Shown piece by piece: positions 7,402-14,577 of a DNA stretch of 19,022 nt. Source of the stretch: an uncultured Clostridia bacterium (GTDB taxonomy: Bacteria; Bacillota; Clostridia; Lachnospirales; Lachnospiraceae); the NCBI GenBank assembly GCA_937888895.1, contig CALASV010000374.1, positions 1 to 19,022 on the forward strand, written 5' to 3'. The notes below the pieces were generated by a model. The model made no database searches, had not been told where the DNA came from, and was given only the letters and a program-made list of their open reading frames with translations. The translations under genes were made by a program, and so were the position numbers. Numbering within the stretch: the stretch's first letter is position 1; every line of letters begins with the position of its first letter.

Positions 7402-7602
7402 ATGAGTGTAACAAAGGAAATGACAATTGGTGAAGTAATTCAGGTAGACCAAAATATTATTGGTATTTTAATGGCATTTGGAATGCATTGTATTGGTTGT
7501 CCATCTGCTCAGGGGGAATCCTTAGAAGAAGCATGTATCGTACATGGACTTCCAGTAGATGATTTAGTAAATAAGATTAATGAATATTTAAGCAACAAGT
7601 AA
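7402..7602 (+). CDS. DUF1858 / hybrid-cluster-protein-associated redox disulfide protein
   Basis: This is a 66-aa cytosolic protein of the DUF1858 type (the ScdA N-terminal-like, hybrid-cluster-protein-associated redox disulfide family). The key feature is FGMHCIGCPSAQGESLEEAC, with Cys32 and Cys35 as a CxxC pair following a helix (MTIGEVIQVDQNIIGILMAF). Length and pattern match the stand-alone family. The role in the family is thought to be redox or iron-sulfur/nitrosative-stress related, but the biochemistry is not firmly established. The start ATG 7402 has AAAGGAGG (7386-7393) eight bases upstream; an upstream in-frame TTG at 7336 is the promoter's -35 and is rejected. It is monocistronic with its own terminator and divergent from the ferredoxin gene, which suggests but does not prove a shared redox context. 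Confidence 0.87.
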   Translation: MSVTKEMTIGEVIQVDQNIIGILMAFGMHCIGCPSAQGESLEEACIVHGLPVDDLVNKINEYLSNK

Positions 7603-7608
7603 AAGGTT

Positions 7609-7688
7609 AAAAAAAGCCTCTCTATATGGCAATACTTTTGTTTCTTTCACAAATAAAAGTATTGTCTAACATAGAGAGGTATTTTTTA
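7609..7688. terminator. two-part hairpin terminator between DUF1858 and mecA
   Basis: The outer stem CCTCTCTAT (7617-7625) pairs perfectly with ATAGAGAGG (7671-7679). The inner stem CAATACTTTT (7630-7639) pairs perfectly with AAAAGTATTG (7655-7664), with a 15-base loop. A-rich sequence precedes it and T-rich sequence follows, so it can serve both the DUF1858 gene and the converging mecA, whose stop lies at its right edge. Confidence 0.85.
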
Positions 7689-8438
7689 TAGTTCAGATAA
7701 TGTCTGAATCGCATTATTTTTTAAAATAAGTTTAAAGTGTTCTGTAAAATAAGATAACATAGCATATTCATTTGTCACAGGTGTAGCATATTCTGAAAGA
7801 ACATTACAAATACGATTAAACTCTTGTGCTGTATGGTCAGATACATATAAAACTAGATAATAGCAATTCTCTGTTTCATCTTTGTATAAATTGCTTTTTC
7901 CAGAATAATGAGTAGCAATTTTTTGTGCAAGTATTGTTACAGCATTTAATGTTGGAAAAGAATACACTCTGTAATATTCTGCCATATTTTCTACAGGACT
8001 TTCTTCTAGTGGAACTTCGTTTAATTTGTTATCTTCTAAAGCTTTACAGTCTTTTTTTAGAAGTGCACCTAATTGTCCAAAACATTCTAAAATTTCATCT
8101 GCCACAGAAGAAGCAATAGAAGAAGTAATATCTTCTTGAGAAGCTTCACGGAAGGAAGAAAAATTAGAGAAGCGAGTGTCTAATTCATCAGGGTCTTCCA
8201 CTTTGGTTACTATAAGAACAAGGCAATCTCCAGAAACAGGAATAGCTTCTATCATAAGAGGAACATCTTCTGCTTCAAAACCACATTCATAAGATGCCTG
8301 CGTCATAAGTTCATGAAATAATTCTTTCGCTTTGTCTGAACCATAAGCAAGTTCACTAATTTTTAAATTGCGGTCGGCAAGGTCCTGTTTACTGAGTGTG
8401 CAACGGATTTGGGTTTCACTTATTTTTTCTATTTTCAT
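7686..8438 (-). CDS. mecA: MecA-family adaptor protein for ClpC
   Basis: The 250-aa adaptor recruits substrates to the ClpC-ClpP protease and activates ClpC assembly. The N-terminal domain, MKIEKISETQIRCTLSKQDL onward to VLIVTKVED (about 1-83), has the MecA start pattern, including the RGF/RNLK-like turn and the ELFHELMTQA helix (residues 40-49). An acidic, low-complexity linker follows (about 85-160). The C-domain, FPTLNAVTILAQKI to SYFTEHFKLIL (about 161-240), corresponds to the ClpC-binding region. The length is near that of the longer MecA forms. AAAGGAGG is 15 bases before the ATG, which is long, but an in-frame stop just upstream leaves no earlier start. The promoter is near consensus and overlaps an inverted repeat, suggesting control. 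Substrates in this lineage are unknown; competence regulation is not implied. Confidence 0.87.
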   Translation of the reverse strand: MKIEKISETQIRCTLSKQDLADRNLKISELAYGSDKAKELFHELMTQASYECGFEAEDVPLMIEAIPVSGDCLVLIVTKVEDPDELDTRFSNFSSFREASQEDITSSIASSVADEILECFGQLGALLKKDCKALEDNKLNEVPLEESPVENMAEYYRVYSFPTLNAVTILAQKIATHYSGKSNLYKDETENCYYLVLYVSDHTAQEFNRICNVLSEYATPVTNEYAMLSYFTEHFKLILKNNAIQTLSEL

Positions 8439-8478
8439 AAATTATTTTACTTGCCTCCTTTAGAATATAAGTACAAAA

Positions 8479-8507
8479 AGTATAATTGATATTTTAGGTA
8501 AAGTCAA
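8479..8507 (-). promoter_or_regulatory. promoter of mecA
   Basis: On the minus strand TTGACT (8507-8502), a 17-base spacer and TATACT (8484-8479) give 5/6 matches in both hexamers at ideal spacing. The leader is about 35 bases and contains the strong AAAGGAGG site. Confidence 0.75.
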
Positions 8508-8544
8508 TATACGATATGATATTTTCTTGTTTTGTACCTAAAAT
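8491..8544. repeat. 10-bp inverted repeat across the mecA promoter (candidate operator)
   Basis: ATTTTAGGTA (8491-8500) and TACCTAAAAT (8535-8544) are perfect inverted copies separated by 34 bases. The first lies in the spacer between the mecA -10 and -35; the second lies upstream of the -35. Centre-to-centre distance is 44 bases, about four helical turns, compatible with a dimer or looped repressor. No regulator gene is adjacent. Confidence 0.4.
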
Positions 8545-8700
8545 TTGTAACAGTTTAGTCATATAGCTTGGTTTGACTATTACTAAAAGTTAATTAGAAA
8601 GTTTGCAAAGGTGCATAAATAAAGGAAAGTTAAAAAAAATATTCGTCAATTTATACAAAATAGAGTATGATTTTTCTATTTGTGGGAAAGAGAAAAATAA

Positions 8701-8729
8701 TTGAAATTTTTTTAAAGAAAAAGTATAAT
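8701..8729 (+). promoter_or_regulatory. promoter of the Ser/Thr kinase gene
   Basis: TTGAAA (8701-8706), a 17-base spacer and a perfect TATAAT (8724-8729). Transcription would begin near 8736, about 42 bases before ATG 8778. This excludes the upstream in-frame ATG at 8667 as the start. Confidence 0.75.
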
Positions 8730-8777
8730 AAAAACACAAAGTTATCTAAGAAATTTTTCTTAAAAAGAAAGGAAGCT

Positions 8778-10070
8778 ATGTTACAAAAAGAAATATTGGA
8801 AAAGTATCATCCGTTGCAATTGCTTCATCAAGGGCTGGGAGGTGATGTTTGGCTAGTAGAACATATTGGACTATCTAGCAAACGAGTGTTAAAAGCAGTT
8901 GAAAAATCTCACCCTCAATATGATATATTAGCAAGAGAAGCAAAAGTATTACAACAGTGTCAACATCCTTCTATTCCTATCATATACGATATTTTAGAAT
9001 TTGATACACAAACTTATATTATCGAGGAATTTATAGAAGGAGAAAATTTAAAACAATATATTTTAAGACAAAATCATCTTTCTGATTCTTTACTTCTTCA
9101 TTTTTCCATACAATTATGTGAAATATTACAATTTCTTCATCACCCAACAAGAGCTATTTTACACTTAGATTTAAAACCAGACAATATTTTAGTATCGAAT
9201 CATCAGTTGAAACTGATTGATTTTGGCAGTGCCATATGTCAAAATCAGCAAAAAAAGAGTCTATTTATTTTTGGAACGCCAAAATACTGTGCACCTGAAA
9301 TGAAAGAAGCAGGTGTTTTAACAGAGAGAACAGATATTTATCTTCTTGGAAGGTGTATGGAGTATATGCTTATGTTTACTCCAAAGATAACAAAAGGATA
9401 TAGTAAAATTGTAGATAAGTGTTTAAGGAAACAAGAAACGCAATATCTTTCTGTAGAAGAAATAAAGTATGATTTAGAACAATTGCGAGGGAAAAAACGG
9501 TTAGAAAAACCAAAAGAGACATGGTATGCTGTTACAGGAGTACTTTCTGAATATGATAGTAGTTTGATTGCTTTACAATTAGCAATTTGTCTCTCTTATG
9601 ATTATAGAAAATCGGTATTGTATTTGGATTGTACAAAGCATGGTGGTTTGGAAACTTTAGAATCTTTTCCAATAGATAAAAAGAAAAAAACAGATGGCTT
9701 TGTGTTTGAACGAGAGGGAATTACAATAGCAAAAAGAGTAGCACCACAAGAAATCAAAGGTTGGAGAGGACGAGGATATGATTATATTGTCTGTGATTTT
9801 GGGAGTGAGAGTCCTTTGCATTCGGAATGTTTCTTTTCTAGTTATTTTTTTGTTGGTGCAGTAACAGAATGGACAATAGAACTTTGGAAAACAGCACTTT
9901 TTTCTTTTTTGGGAATGCAAAAAATAGTAATTGCATTAACTGGTGGAGATGAAGTACTAGCAAAAGAGGTTTTTGGAGAATTATGTTACATTTGCAAAGT
10001 AAATACTTATTTTACATTGTTCAAACAAGAAAAACAGTTTAGTAAACAAGTGAGACGTTTATTAAATTAA
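8778..10070 (+). CDS. eukaryotic-like Ser/Thr protein kinase with degenerate MinD/ParA-like C-domain
   Basis: The 430-aa soluble protein starts with a Hanks-type kinase. It has a glycine-rich loop, HQGLGGDVWLVEH (17-29); probable Lys39 in VLKAVEK; helix-C Glu54; the catalytic loop HLDLKPDN (129-136; Asp131, Lys133, Asn136); DFG (148-150); and GTPKYCAPE (166-174). HRD is HLD, so it is a non-RD kinase. The domain ends near residue 238. Residues 248-430 have no PASTA repeats or membrane helix. Instead they show the rhythm of a MinD/ParA-type fold: WYAVTGVLSEYDSSLIALQL (249-268) where KGGxGKT would be, then SVLYLDC (279-285) and YDYIVCDFGS (334-343). The P-loop residues are absent, so ATP binding there is unlikely. 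ATG 8778 is chosen from the promoter and GGAAG site. The target is unknown; mecA and cell-wall genes flank it. The fold of the second half is inference. Confidence 0.85.
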   Translation: MLQKEILEKYHPLQLLHQGLGGDVWLVEHIGLSSKRVLKAVEKSHPQYDILAREAKVLQQCQHPSIPIIYDILEFDTQTYIIEEFIEGENLKQYILRQNHLSDSLLLHFSIQLCEILQFLHHPTRAILHLDLKPDNILVSNHQLKLIDFGSAICQNQQKKSLFIFGTPKYCAPEMKEAGVLTERTDIYLLGRCMEYMLMFTPKITKGYSKIVDKCLRKQETQYLSVEEIKYDLEQLRGKKRLEKPKETWYAVTGVLSEYDSSLIALQLAICLSYDYRKSVLYLDCTKHGGLETLESFPIDKKKKTDGFVFEREGITIAKRVAPQEIKGWRGRGYDYIVCDFGSESPLHSECFFSSYFFVGAVTEWTIELWKTALFSFLGMQKIVIALTGGDEVLAKEVFGELCYICKVNTYFTLFKQEKQFSKQVRRLLN

Positions 10071-10156
10071 CAGTAACCTGTTGCAGTTTCAGAAGGAAAG
10101 AAAAATCTCGTCACACCTTATCCAATGGAAGAAGCAAAAGGTACAGCAAAAGAAAG

Positions 10157-10219
10157 AGAGAAGAAACCTTCAGTTGCCAAAAAAGGAGTCAATTCTTCTC
10201 TTTTTCTCTTTCCTTTTTG
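10157..10219 (+). terminator. weak hairpin, possible terminator after the kinase gene
   Basis: AGAGAAGAA (10157-10165) pairs with TTCTTCTCT (10193-10201), with an inner CCTT/AAGG helix, followed by a pyrimidine-rich tract ending in TTTTT. It lies just before the next promoter. The stem is AT-rich and the T-run is interrupted, so this is tentative. Confidence 0.35.
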
Positions 10220-10248
10220 TAGACATCACTCGAAAAATTTGCTATACT
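10220..10248 (+). promoter_or_regulatory. promoter of the GH18 gene
   Basis: TAGACA (10220-10225), a 17-base spacer and TATACT (10243-10248), with an extending TG at 10240-10241. Both hexamers match the consensus at 5 of 6 bases. It lies inside the longer open frame that begins at 10125 and so supports the downstream start at 10281. Confidence 0.7.
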
Positions 10249-10280
10249 TTTCGAAAATGATATGGAATGAGGTAAACTGT

Positions 10281-11987
10281 ATGGAAAAAGCATTAAAGAT
10301 TAAATTGCTAATGGGTACGATTTTTGTTTGTATTTTTGTTACAGTAGTAGCAATTACATTAGTTCAAAAATATACGCCAAGTGAAACAATGCGTACCTTG
10401 GATAATTATTATGATGTAGCTTTGGATGAAGCAGTGGTTTTGTTAGAAAATGAAATTTTTGAGGAGAGAGCATTATTAAAAGATGGTGGTATTTATATGC
10501 TTTACTCTACTATACTTGATGTAGTAGATACGACATATTATTTAGATAAAGAAGAACAGTTGCTTAGTTATGCCCTTCCAGATAGCTTAATTCGAGTAGA
10601 GGAAGGAAAAGACTATTATTATAAAGGGGAAGAAGTATGTCAAATAGGACATCCGATTTTCTTTCCATTAGAAGATAAATATTATATTTCTTTGGAATTT
10701 ATATCAAAGTTTTCGAATATGGCATATCAATTTTATGAAAATCCAAATCGTGTTGTAATACAACATCAATGGACGGATTTTTTGTATTATGATACAGTAG
10801 CAGAGGAAACACCTATTCGTGTAGAACCAACAATTAAAAGTGATATTTTGCGTTTAGTAACAGCAGGAGAACGATTGTATTACATTGGTGGAACAGGCTC
10901 TGGTAGTAGAAGTTTTCTAAAAGTAATGACAGAAGATGGAATTTTTGGATATGTACAAAAGAAATTTCTTGGAGAATCGTATTATTTTGCAAGACAAAGT
11001 ACATACAAAGAACCTGTTTATACTTATACTGAACTAGAAGAACCTGTTCGTCTTGGTTGGCATCAAGTAACAGTAGAAAAAGCAAATGATAATTTAGAAC
11101 AAGTAGTACAAAAGGCAAAAGAAATGAATGTGATTTCTCCAACTTGGTATCGTTTAATAGATACCGAAGGTAATATTAGCTCGATAGCAAGTGCTTCTTA
11201 TGTTCAAAAAGCACATAATATGGGATTGCAAGTTTGGGCGTTAATTGATAATTTTGCTTCTGATGTCAGTACTTATGAAATTTTATCTTCTTCGAAAGTA
11301 AGAGAAAATTTGATTGCAAATATGATGAAAGAAGCAAAAGAATATGGGTTTGATGGATGGAACATTGACTTTGAAACGTTGTCTTCTGATACAGGCATTC
11401 ATTATATTCAATTTTTAAAAGAATTATCCATTCAATGTAGAAAAGAAGGATTAGTGTTATCCGTAGATAATCATGTACCAGCTCCATACAATGAGTTTTA
11501 TGATTTAGCAACGCAAGGAAAAGTAGTAGATTATGTGATTATTATGGCGTATGATGAGCATTATGGTGGTTCGAAAGTAGCAGGTTCTGTATCTTCGATG
11601 AACTTTTTTAAGAAAGCAGTCAATGATACATTAGCAAAAGTGCCAAAAGAGAGAACAGTCATAGGTGTTCCATTTTATGCCAGACTTTGGGCAGAACAAG
11701 TCGTAGAGGGAGAAGTAAAAGTATCTTCCGAAGCTTTGTCCATGAATGGAGCGAAAAATACATTGCAAAGTCGTGATGTGATAGCAGAATGGAAGGAAGA
11801 AACAGGTCAAAATTATGCACAATATGAAGAAGACGGAATTACTTATAAAATTTGGTTAGAAGATGAAGCTTCGATGCAACAGAGATTGGAAGTAATTTCT
11901 AGTGCAGAAGTAGCAGGGGTTGCGGCATGGAAACTTGGATTTGAAAACGAAGAAATTTGGCCAATGATAAAAGAATATATAAAATAG
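10281..11987 (+). CDS. membrane-anchored SH3-GH18 glycosidase (SleL/YaaH-like)
   Basis: This 568-aa protein is exported and tethered by an N-terminal helix (about 9-29) with a basic start, so it acts on the outer face. Residues 35-170 resemble a stalk or copper-amine-oxidase-N-like wall-binding region (EFISKFSNMAYQFYENPNRV, 139-158). A bacterial SH3 domain follows at about 172-232 (TPIRVEPTIKSDILRLV...DGIFGYVQKKFL), then a GH18 barrel at about 255-568. The catalytic signature is DGWNIDFE (358-365), with Asp363 and acid/base Glu365; MAYDEHY (422-428) and AAWKLGF (548-554) are also family features. Asn361 replaces the Asp of chitinases, as is common in SleL/YaaH-type N-acetylglucosaminidases. 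Peptidoglycan rather than chitin is therefore the probable substrate (inference). GAGGT lies eight bases before ATG 10281. It precedes cwlD by 105 bases. Confidence 0.85.
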   Translation: MEKALKIKLLMGTIFVCIFVTVVAITLVQKYTPSETMRTLDNYYDVALDEAVVLLENEIFEERALLKDGGIYMLYSTILDVVDTTYYLDKEEQLLSYALPDSLIRVEEGKDYYYKGEEVCQIGHPIFFPLEDKYYISLEFISKFSNMAYQFYENPNRVVIQHQWTDFLYYDTVAEETPIRVEPTIKSDILRLVTAGERLYYIGGTGSGSRSFLKVMTEDGIFGYVQKKFLGESYYFARQSTYKEPVYTYTELEEPVRLGWHQVTVEKANDNLEQVVQKAKEMNVISPTWYRLIDTEGNISSIASASYVQKAHNMGLQVWALIDNFASDVSTYEILSSSKVRENLIANMMKEAKEYGFDGWNIDFETLSSDTGIHYIQFLKELSIQCRKEGLVLSVDNHVPAPYNEFYDLATQGKVVDYVIIMAYDEHYGGSKVAGSVSSMNFFKKAVNDTLAKVPKERTVIGVPFYARLWAEQVVEGEVKVSSEALSMNGAKNTLQSRDVIAEWKEETGQNYAQYEEDGITYKIWLEDEASMQQRLEVISSAEVAGVAAWKLGFENEEIWPMIKEYIK

Positions 11988-12040
11988 ATTTGCTAATATT
12001 ATGTAATAATAAACCATTAGTATAACATAAAATAAAATAA

Positions 12041-12069
12041 TTGAATTTTTATAGCTACTCTAGTAGGAT
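12041..12069 (+). promoter_or_regulatory. possible promoter of cwlD
   Basis: TTGAAT (12041-12046), 17 bases, TAGGAT (12064-12069). The -10 matches only 4 of 6 bases. No convincing terminator separates GH18 from cwlD, so read-through is equally possible. Confidence 0.3.
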
Positions 12070-12092
12070 GATGGAAGCTAGAAAGGGTTTAT

Positions 12093-12794
12093 TTGAAAAG
12101 AAAAGCCATTACTGTATTTGTATTAGTTGGGATTTTATTATTTGGTGGAGCTTATGTAAAACGAATAACTCAACAACAAGCATTGTATACGATGGGAACT
12201 ACGACATCGGTTGTAGTAATTGATGCAGGGCACGGTGGTGCAGACCCAGGAAAAGTGGGAGTGAATCAGGCGTTAGAAAAAGAGATTAATTTAAGTATTG
12301 CGATGCGATTAAAAGATTTGTTAGAACAAAATAATATTACAGTAGTGATGACAAGAGAAGAAGATAAAGATTTAGCTTCAGAAAGTGCAAAAAGTCGAAA
12401 GAATGAGGATTTACGGGCTAGAGTACAGTTAATTGAAAGTACAGCACCAATTGCTGTAGTAAGTATTCATCAGAATAGTTATCCAGAAGAAGAAGTAGAT
12501 GGAGCACAAGTGTTTTATTATTCTGGTTCGGAAGATGGAAAATTATTAGGCACTATCATACAAGAACAGTTGAAAGCAGAAATAGAAGATGGTAATCATC
12601 GGATAGCAAAGGCAAATAAAGACTATTATATATTAAAGCGTTCTAGTAGTCCAACGGTAATTGTGGAATGTGGTTTTTTGTCAAATTATAAAGAAGCAGA
12701 ATTATTAGTAACAGAGGAATATCAAGAAAAGTTAGCATTTGCAATACATCTAGGAATCTTGCAGTATATTAAAACAAAAGAAATGGCAAATTAA
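12093..12794 (+). CDS. cwlD: N-acetylmuramoyl-L-alanine amidase CwlD-like (Amidase_3)
   Basis: The 233-aa zinc amidase cleaves between N-acetylmuramic acid and L-alanine; in spore formers CwlD is needed for muramic-delta-lactam in cortex peptidoglycan. A TTG start at 12093 is used, with GAAAGGG five bases upstream. This choice keeps the N-terminal helix MKRKAITVFVLVGILLFGGA as signal or anchor; the next ATG (near 12192) would remove it. The Amidase_3 core spans about 39-228: VVIDAGHGGADPG (41-53, zinc His47), LEKEIN (61-66, zinc Glu62), SIHQNSYP (124-131, zinc His126) and VIVECGFLSN (189-198, catalytic Glu192). It has no cell-wall-binding repeats and the size matches CwlD. Pairing with the SH3-GH18 gene upstream fits a peptidoglycan-remodelling pair. 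A vegetative amidase of the same family is the alternative. Confidence 0.87.
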   Translation: MKRKAITVFVLVGILLFGGAYVKRITQQQALYTMGTTTSVVVIDAGHGGADPGKVGVNQALEKEINLSIAMRLKDLLEQNNITVVMTREEDKDLASESAKSRKNEDLRARVQLIESTAPIAVVSIHQNSYPEEEVDGAQVFYYSGSEDGKLLGTIIQEQLKAEIEDGNHRIAKANKDYYILKRSSSPTVIVECGFLSNYKEAELLVTEEYQEKLAFAIHLGILQYIKTKEMAN

Positions 12795-12941
12795 ACTGTG
12801 TATATAAAAATTTATATAAAAGAAAAAAGAAATAGTTGAATTTTTGTTGGAATGGTGGTAAATAAATAAAAGGAGTTGTTGGAAAATAAAATAATTTTCT
12901 ACTTCTCTTAGAATAGCTAAAAGAAATTAAGGATAGAAAAA

Positions 12942-14000
12942 ATGGAAACTAAAGTAATCAAAATAGATAGAAAAAATTTAGAAAAAACTTTAATAGAAGA
13001 AGCCGGTAAACTTTTAGCAAGTGGTGCTTTGGTAGCGTTTCCAACAGAAACTGTATATGGTCTTGGTGGAGATGGACTAAAAGAAGATGTGGCAGAAAAA
13101 ATTTATAAGGCGAAAGGAAGACCTTCGGATAATCCACTTATTTTGCATATTTCTGATTTATCTGCATTAAAAGTATTAGCAGTAGATATTCCAGAATTAG
13201 CCTATCGTTTGGCAGAAAAGTTTTGGCCAGGACCATTAACGATGATTTTAAAAAAGAGTACTATTGTACCTTATGCAGTGACAGGTGGATTAGAAACAGT
13301 AGCTATTCGTATGCCATCAGATGAAATTGCAAGAGAAATTATTAAAGCTTCGGGTACTTATATTGCTGCTCCAAGTGCAAATTCCTCTACGAGACCAAGT
13401 CCAACGAAAGCAGAACATGTGATAGAAGATTTATTTGGGAAAGTAGATATGATAGTAGATGGTGGGGCTTCGGATATTGGATTAGAATCTTCAATTATTG
13501 ACTTATCTGGTGATATTCCAGTGATTTTGCGTCCTGGTTTTATTACAAAGGAAGATTTTGAGGAAATTGTAGCTAAAGTAGAGTATGATAAAGCCGTACT
13601 GGCAAAAAAGGTGCAAGAATCAATAGTGGCAAAAGCTCCGGGAATGAAGTATAAGCATTATGCTCCCAAAGGACAGATAACGATTGTAGAGGGAACAAAA
13701 GAAAACGTAGTAAATACTATCAATGGGTTAGTGGTAGAATCAGAACAAAAGGGGCTTCGTACTGCAGTGCTTTGTACCGAAGAAACAAAAGAAAAGTATG
13801 AATGTAAGCATATTTATTCACTTGGTTCTGTAAAACAAGAAAAAGAAATGGGAGCTCGTTTGTTTGATGTATTGCGTTCTTTTGATAGAGATGGAATGCA
13901 AGTTATTTATTCGGAAAGCTTTGACCAAACAAAATTAGCAGGAGCGATTATGAATCGCTTACGAAAGGCAGCAGGATATCAGACGATAACTTGTGAATAA
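12942..14000 (+). CDS. threonylcarbamoyl-AMP synthase (Sua5/YwlC type)
   Basis: The enzyme makes threonylcarbamoyl-AMP from threonine, bicarbonate and ATP for the universal t6A37 tRNA modification. At 352 aa it is the long Sua5 form. The YrdC-like catalytic domain is at about 10-205, with FPTETVYGLG (33-42), KAKGRPSDNP (56-65), FWPGPLT (94-100), IRMPSD (122-127) and APSANSS (143-149). The linker APGMKYKHYAP (232-242), characteristic of Sua5, leads to the C-terminal SUA5 domain ending at 350. ATG 12942 has AAGGA eight bases upstream. It lies 147 bases after cwlD and 89 bases before rpiB; no clear promoter is seen, so it may be co-transcribed with cwlD. That gap carries a ribosome-site-like AGGAG at 12871 and a small GAAAAT/ATTTTC hairpin, without a credible small gene. 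Confidence 0.94.
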   Translation: METKVIKIDRKNLEKTLIEEAGKLLASGALVAFPTETVYGLGGDGLKEDVAEKIYKAKGRPSDNPLILHISDLSALKVLAVDIPELAYRLAEKFWPGPLTMILKKSTIVPYAVTGGLETVAIRMPSDEIAREIIKASGTYIAAPSANSSTRPSPTKAEHVIEDLFGKVDMIVDGGASDIGLESSIIDLSGDIPVILRPGFITKEDFEEIVAKVEYDKAVLAKKVQESIVAKAPGMKYKHYAPKGQITIVEGTKENVVNTINGLVVESEQKGLRTAVLCTEETKEKYECKHIYSLGSVKQEKEMGARLFDVLRSFDRDGMQVIYSESFDQTKLAGAIMNRLRKAAGYQTITCE

Positions 14001-14007
14001 TAGATAA

Positions 14008-14034
14008 TTGTAATGCATTTAGATTTTTTATAAT
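14008..14034 (+). promoter_or_regulatory. possible promoter of rpiB
   Basis: A perfect TATAAT (14029-14034) is preceded by TTGTAA (14008-14013) at a short 15-base spacing. It is plausible but weak; read-through from the upstream gene is the alternative. Confidence 0.3.
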
Positions 14035-14089
14035 TAAGAGGAATTATAAGAAAACTATAAAAATACAAAATGTTAAGGAGTATGAAATT

Positions 14090-14521
14090 ATGATAGCTTT
14101 AGGATGTGACCATGGTGGTTATGATTTAATGCAAGAAGTAATTGCTCATTTAGAAAAAAGAGGACTGGAGTATAAAAACTTTGGTACTTATACAAAAAAT
14201 TCTTGTGATTATCCAGAGTTTGCTCATGCAGTAGCTCATTCTATCGTAAATGGAGAATGTGAAAAAGGAATTTTAATTTGTGGTACAGGAATTGGTATTT
14301 CCATTGCAGCAAATAAAGTAGAAGGTATTCGTTGTGCATTATGCCACGACTGCTTTAGTGCAAAAGCAACAAGAGAGCATAATAATTCTAATATACTTGC
14401 AATGGGTGGAAGAATTATCGGACCAGGACATGCATTAGATGTAGTAGATTTATTTTTAGATACTCCATTTTCTAATGATGAAAGACATATTAGACGTATT
14501 GAAAAGATAGAAGAAAAATAA
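14090..14521 (+). CDS. rpiB: ribose-5-phosphate isomerase B
   Basis: The 143-aa RpiB/LacAB-family isomerase interconverts ribose-5-phosphate and ribulose-5-phosphate in the non-oxidative pentose phosphate pathway. Active-site motifs are present: CDHGG (6-10; Asp7, His8), ICGTGIGISIAANK (63-76; Cys64 as base, Thr66), REHNNSN (95-101; His97) and GGRIIG (106-111; Arg108). The C-terminal RHIRRI (132-137) matches the phosphate-binding arginines. Length is normal. AAGGAG lies ten bases before the ATG. Some members act on allose-6-phosphate or galactose-6-phosphate; no sugar operon is near, so the pentose role is favoured. A strong terminator follows the stop. Confidence 0.95.
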   Translation: MIALGCDHGGYDLMQEVIAHLEKRGLEYKNFGTYTKNSCDYPEFAHAVAHSIVNGECEKGILICGTGIGISIAANKVEGIRCALCHDCFSAKATREHNNSNILAMGGRIIGPGHALDVVDLFLDTPFSNDERHIRRIEKIEEK

Positions 14522-14530
14522 TAGTATTTT

Positions 14531-14577
14531 AAGGTATTTATAGAACACAAATTGCTCTATAAATACCTTTTTCTTTT
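14531..14577 (+). terminator. intrinsic terminator after rpiB
   Basis: A perfect 14-bp stem (14531-14544 with 14556-14569), an 11-base loop and a T-rich tail, starting nine bases after the rpiB stop. The tail overlaps the last codon and stop of the converging DUF402 gene. On the minus strand the flank is not U-rich, so it is mainly a plus-strand terminator. Confidence 0.8.

Larger units (their letters stand above)
8439..8777. other. 339-bp divergent intergenic region between mecA and the kinase gene
   Basis: It is very AT-rich with no credible gene. It holds the mecA promoter (8479-8507, minus), a 10-bp inverted repeat around it, the kinase promoter (8701-8729, plus) and a small hairpin TAAGAA/TTCTTA just before the kinase ribosome site. 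A second weak plus-strand match, TCGTCA-17-TATGAT (8643-8671), is possible. I see nothing else in 8545-8640. Confidence 0.5.

Noticed and set aside
8667..8777. 37-codon N-terminal extension of the kinase from ATG 8667
   Set aside because: A near-consensus promoter (8701-8729) lies inside it, the extension is a Lys/Phe-rich translation of AT-rich DNA, and ATG 8778 has its own ribosome site.
10125..10280. 52-codon extension of the GH18 gene from ATG 10125
   Set aside because: It contains a terminator-like hairpin and the TAGACA-17-TATACT promoter; ATG 10281 directly precedes the basic-plus-hydrophobic anchor.
12041..12223. 60-codon open frame overlapping the cwlD start
   Set aside because: It is a different frame from the Amidase_3 gene, begins with TTG at the presumed cwlD -35, and has no domain or ribosome site.
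12869..12914. AGGAG followed by a TTG mini-frame of about 11 codons upstream of the Sua5-type gene
   Set aside because: The spacing is too short, the start is rare, the region is AT-rich and it has no regulatory amino-acid bias.
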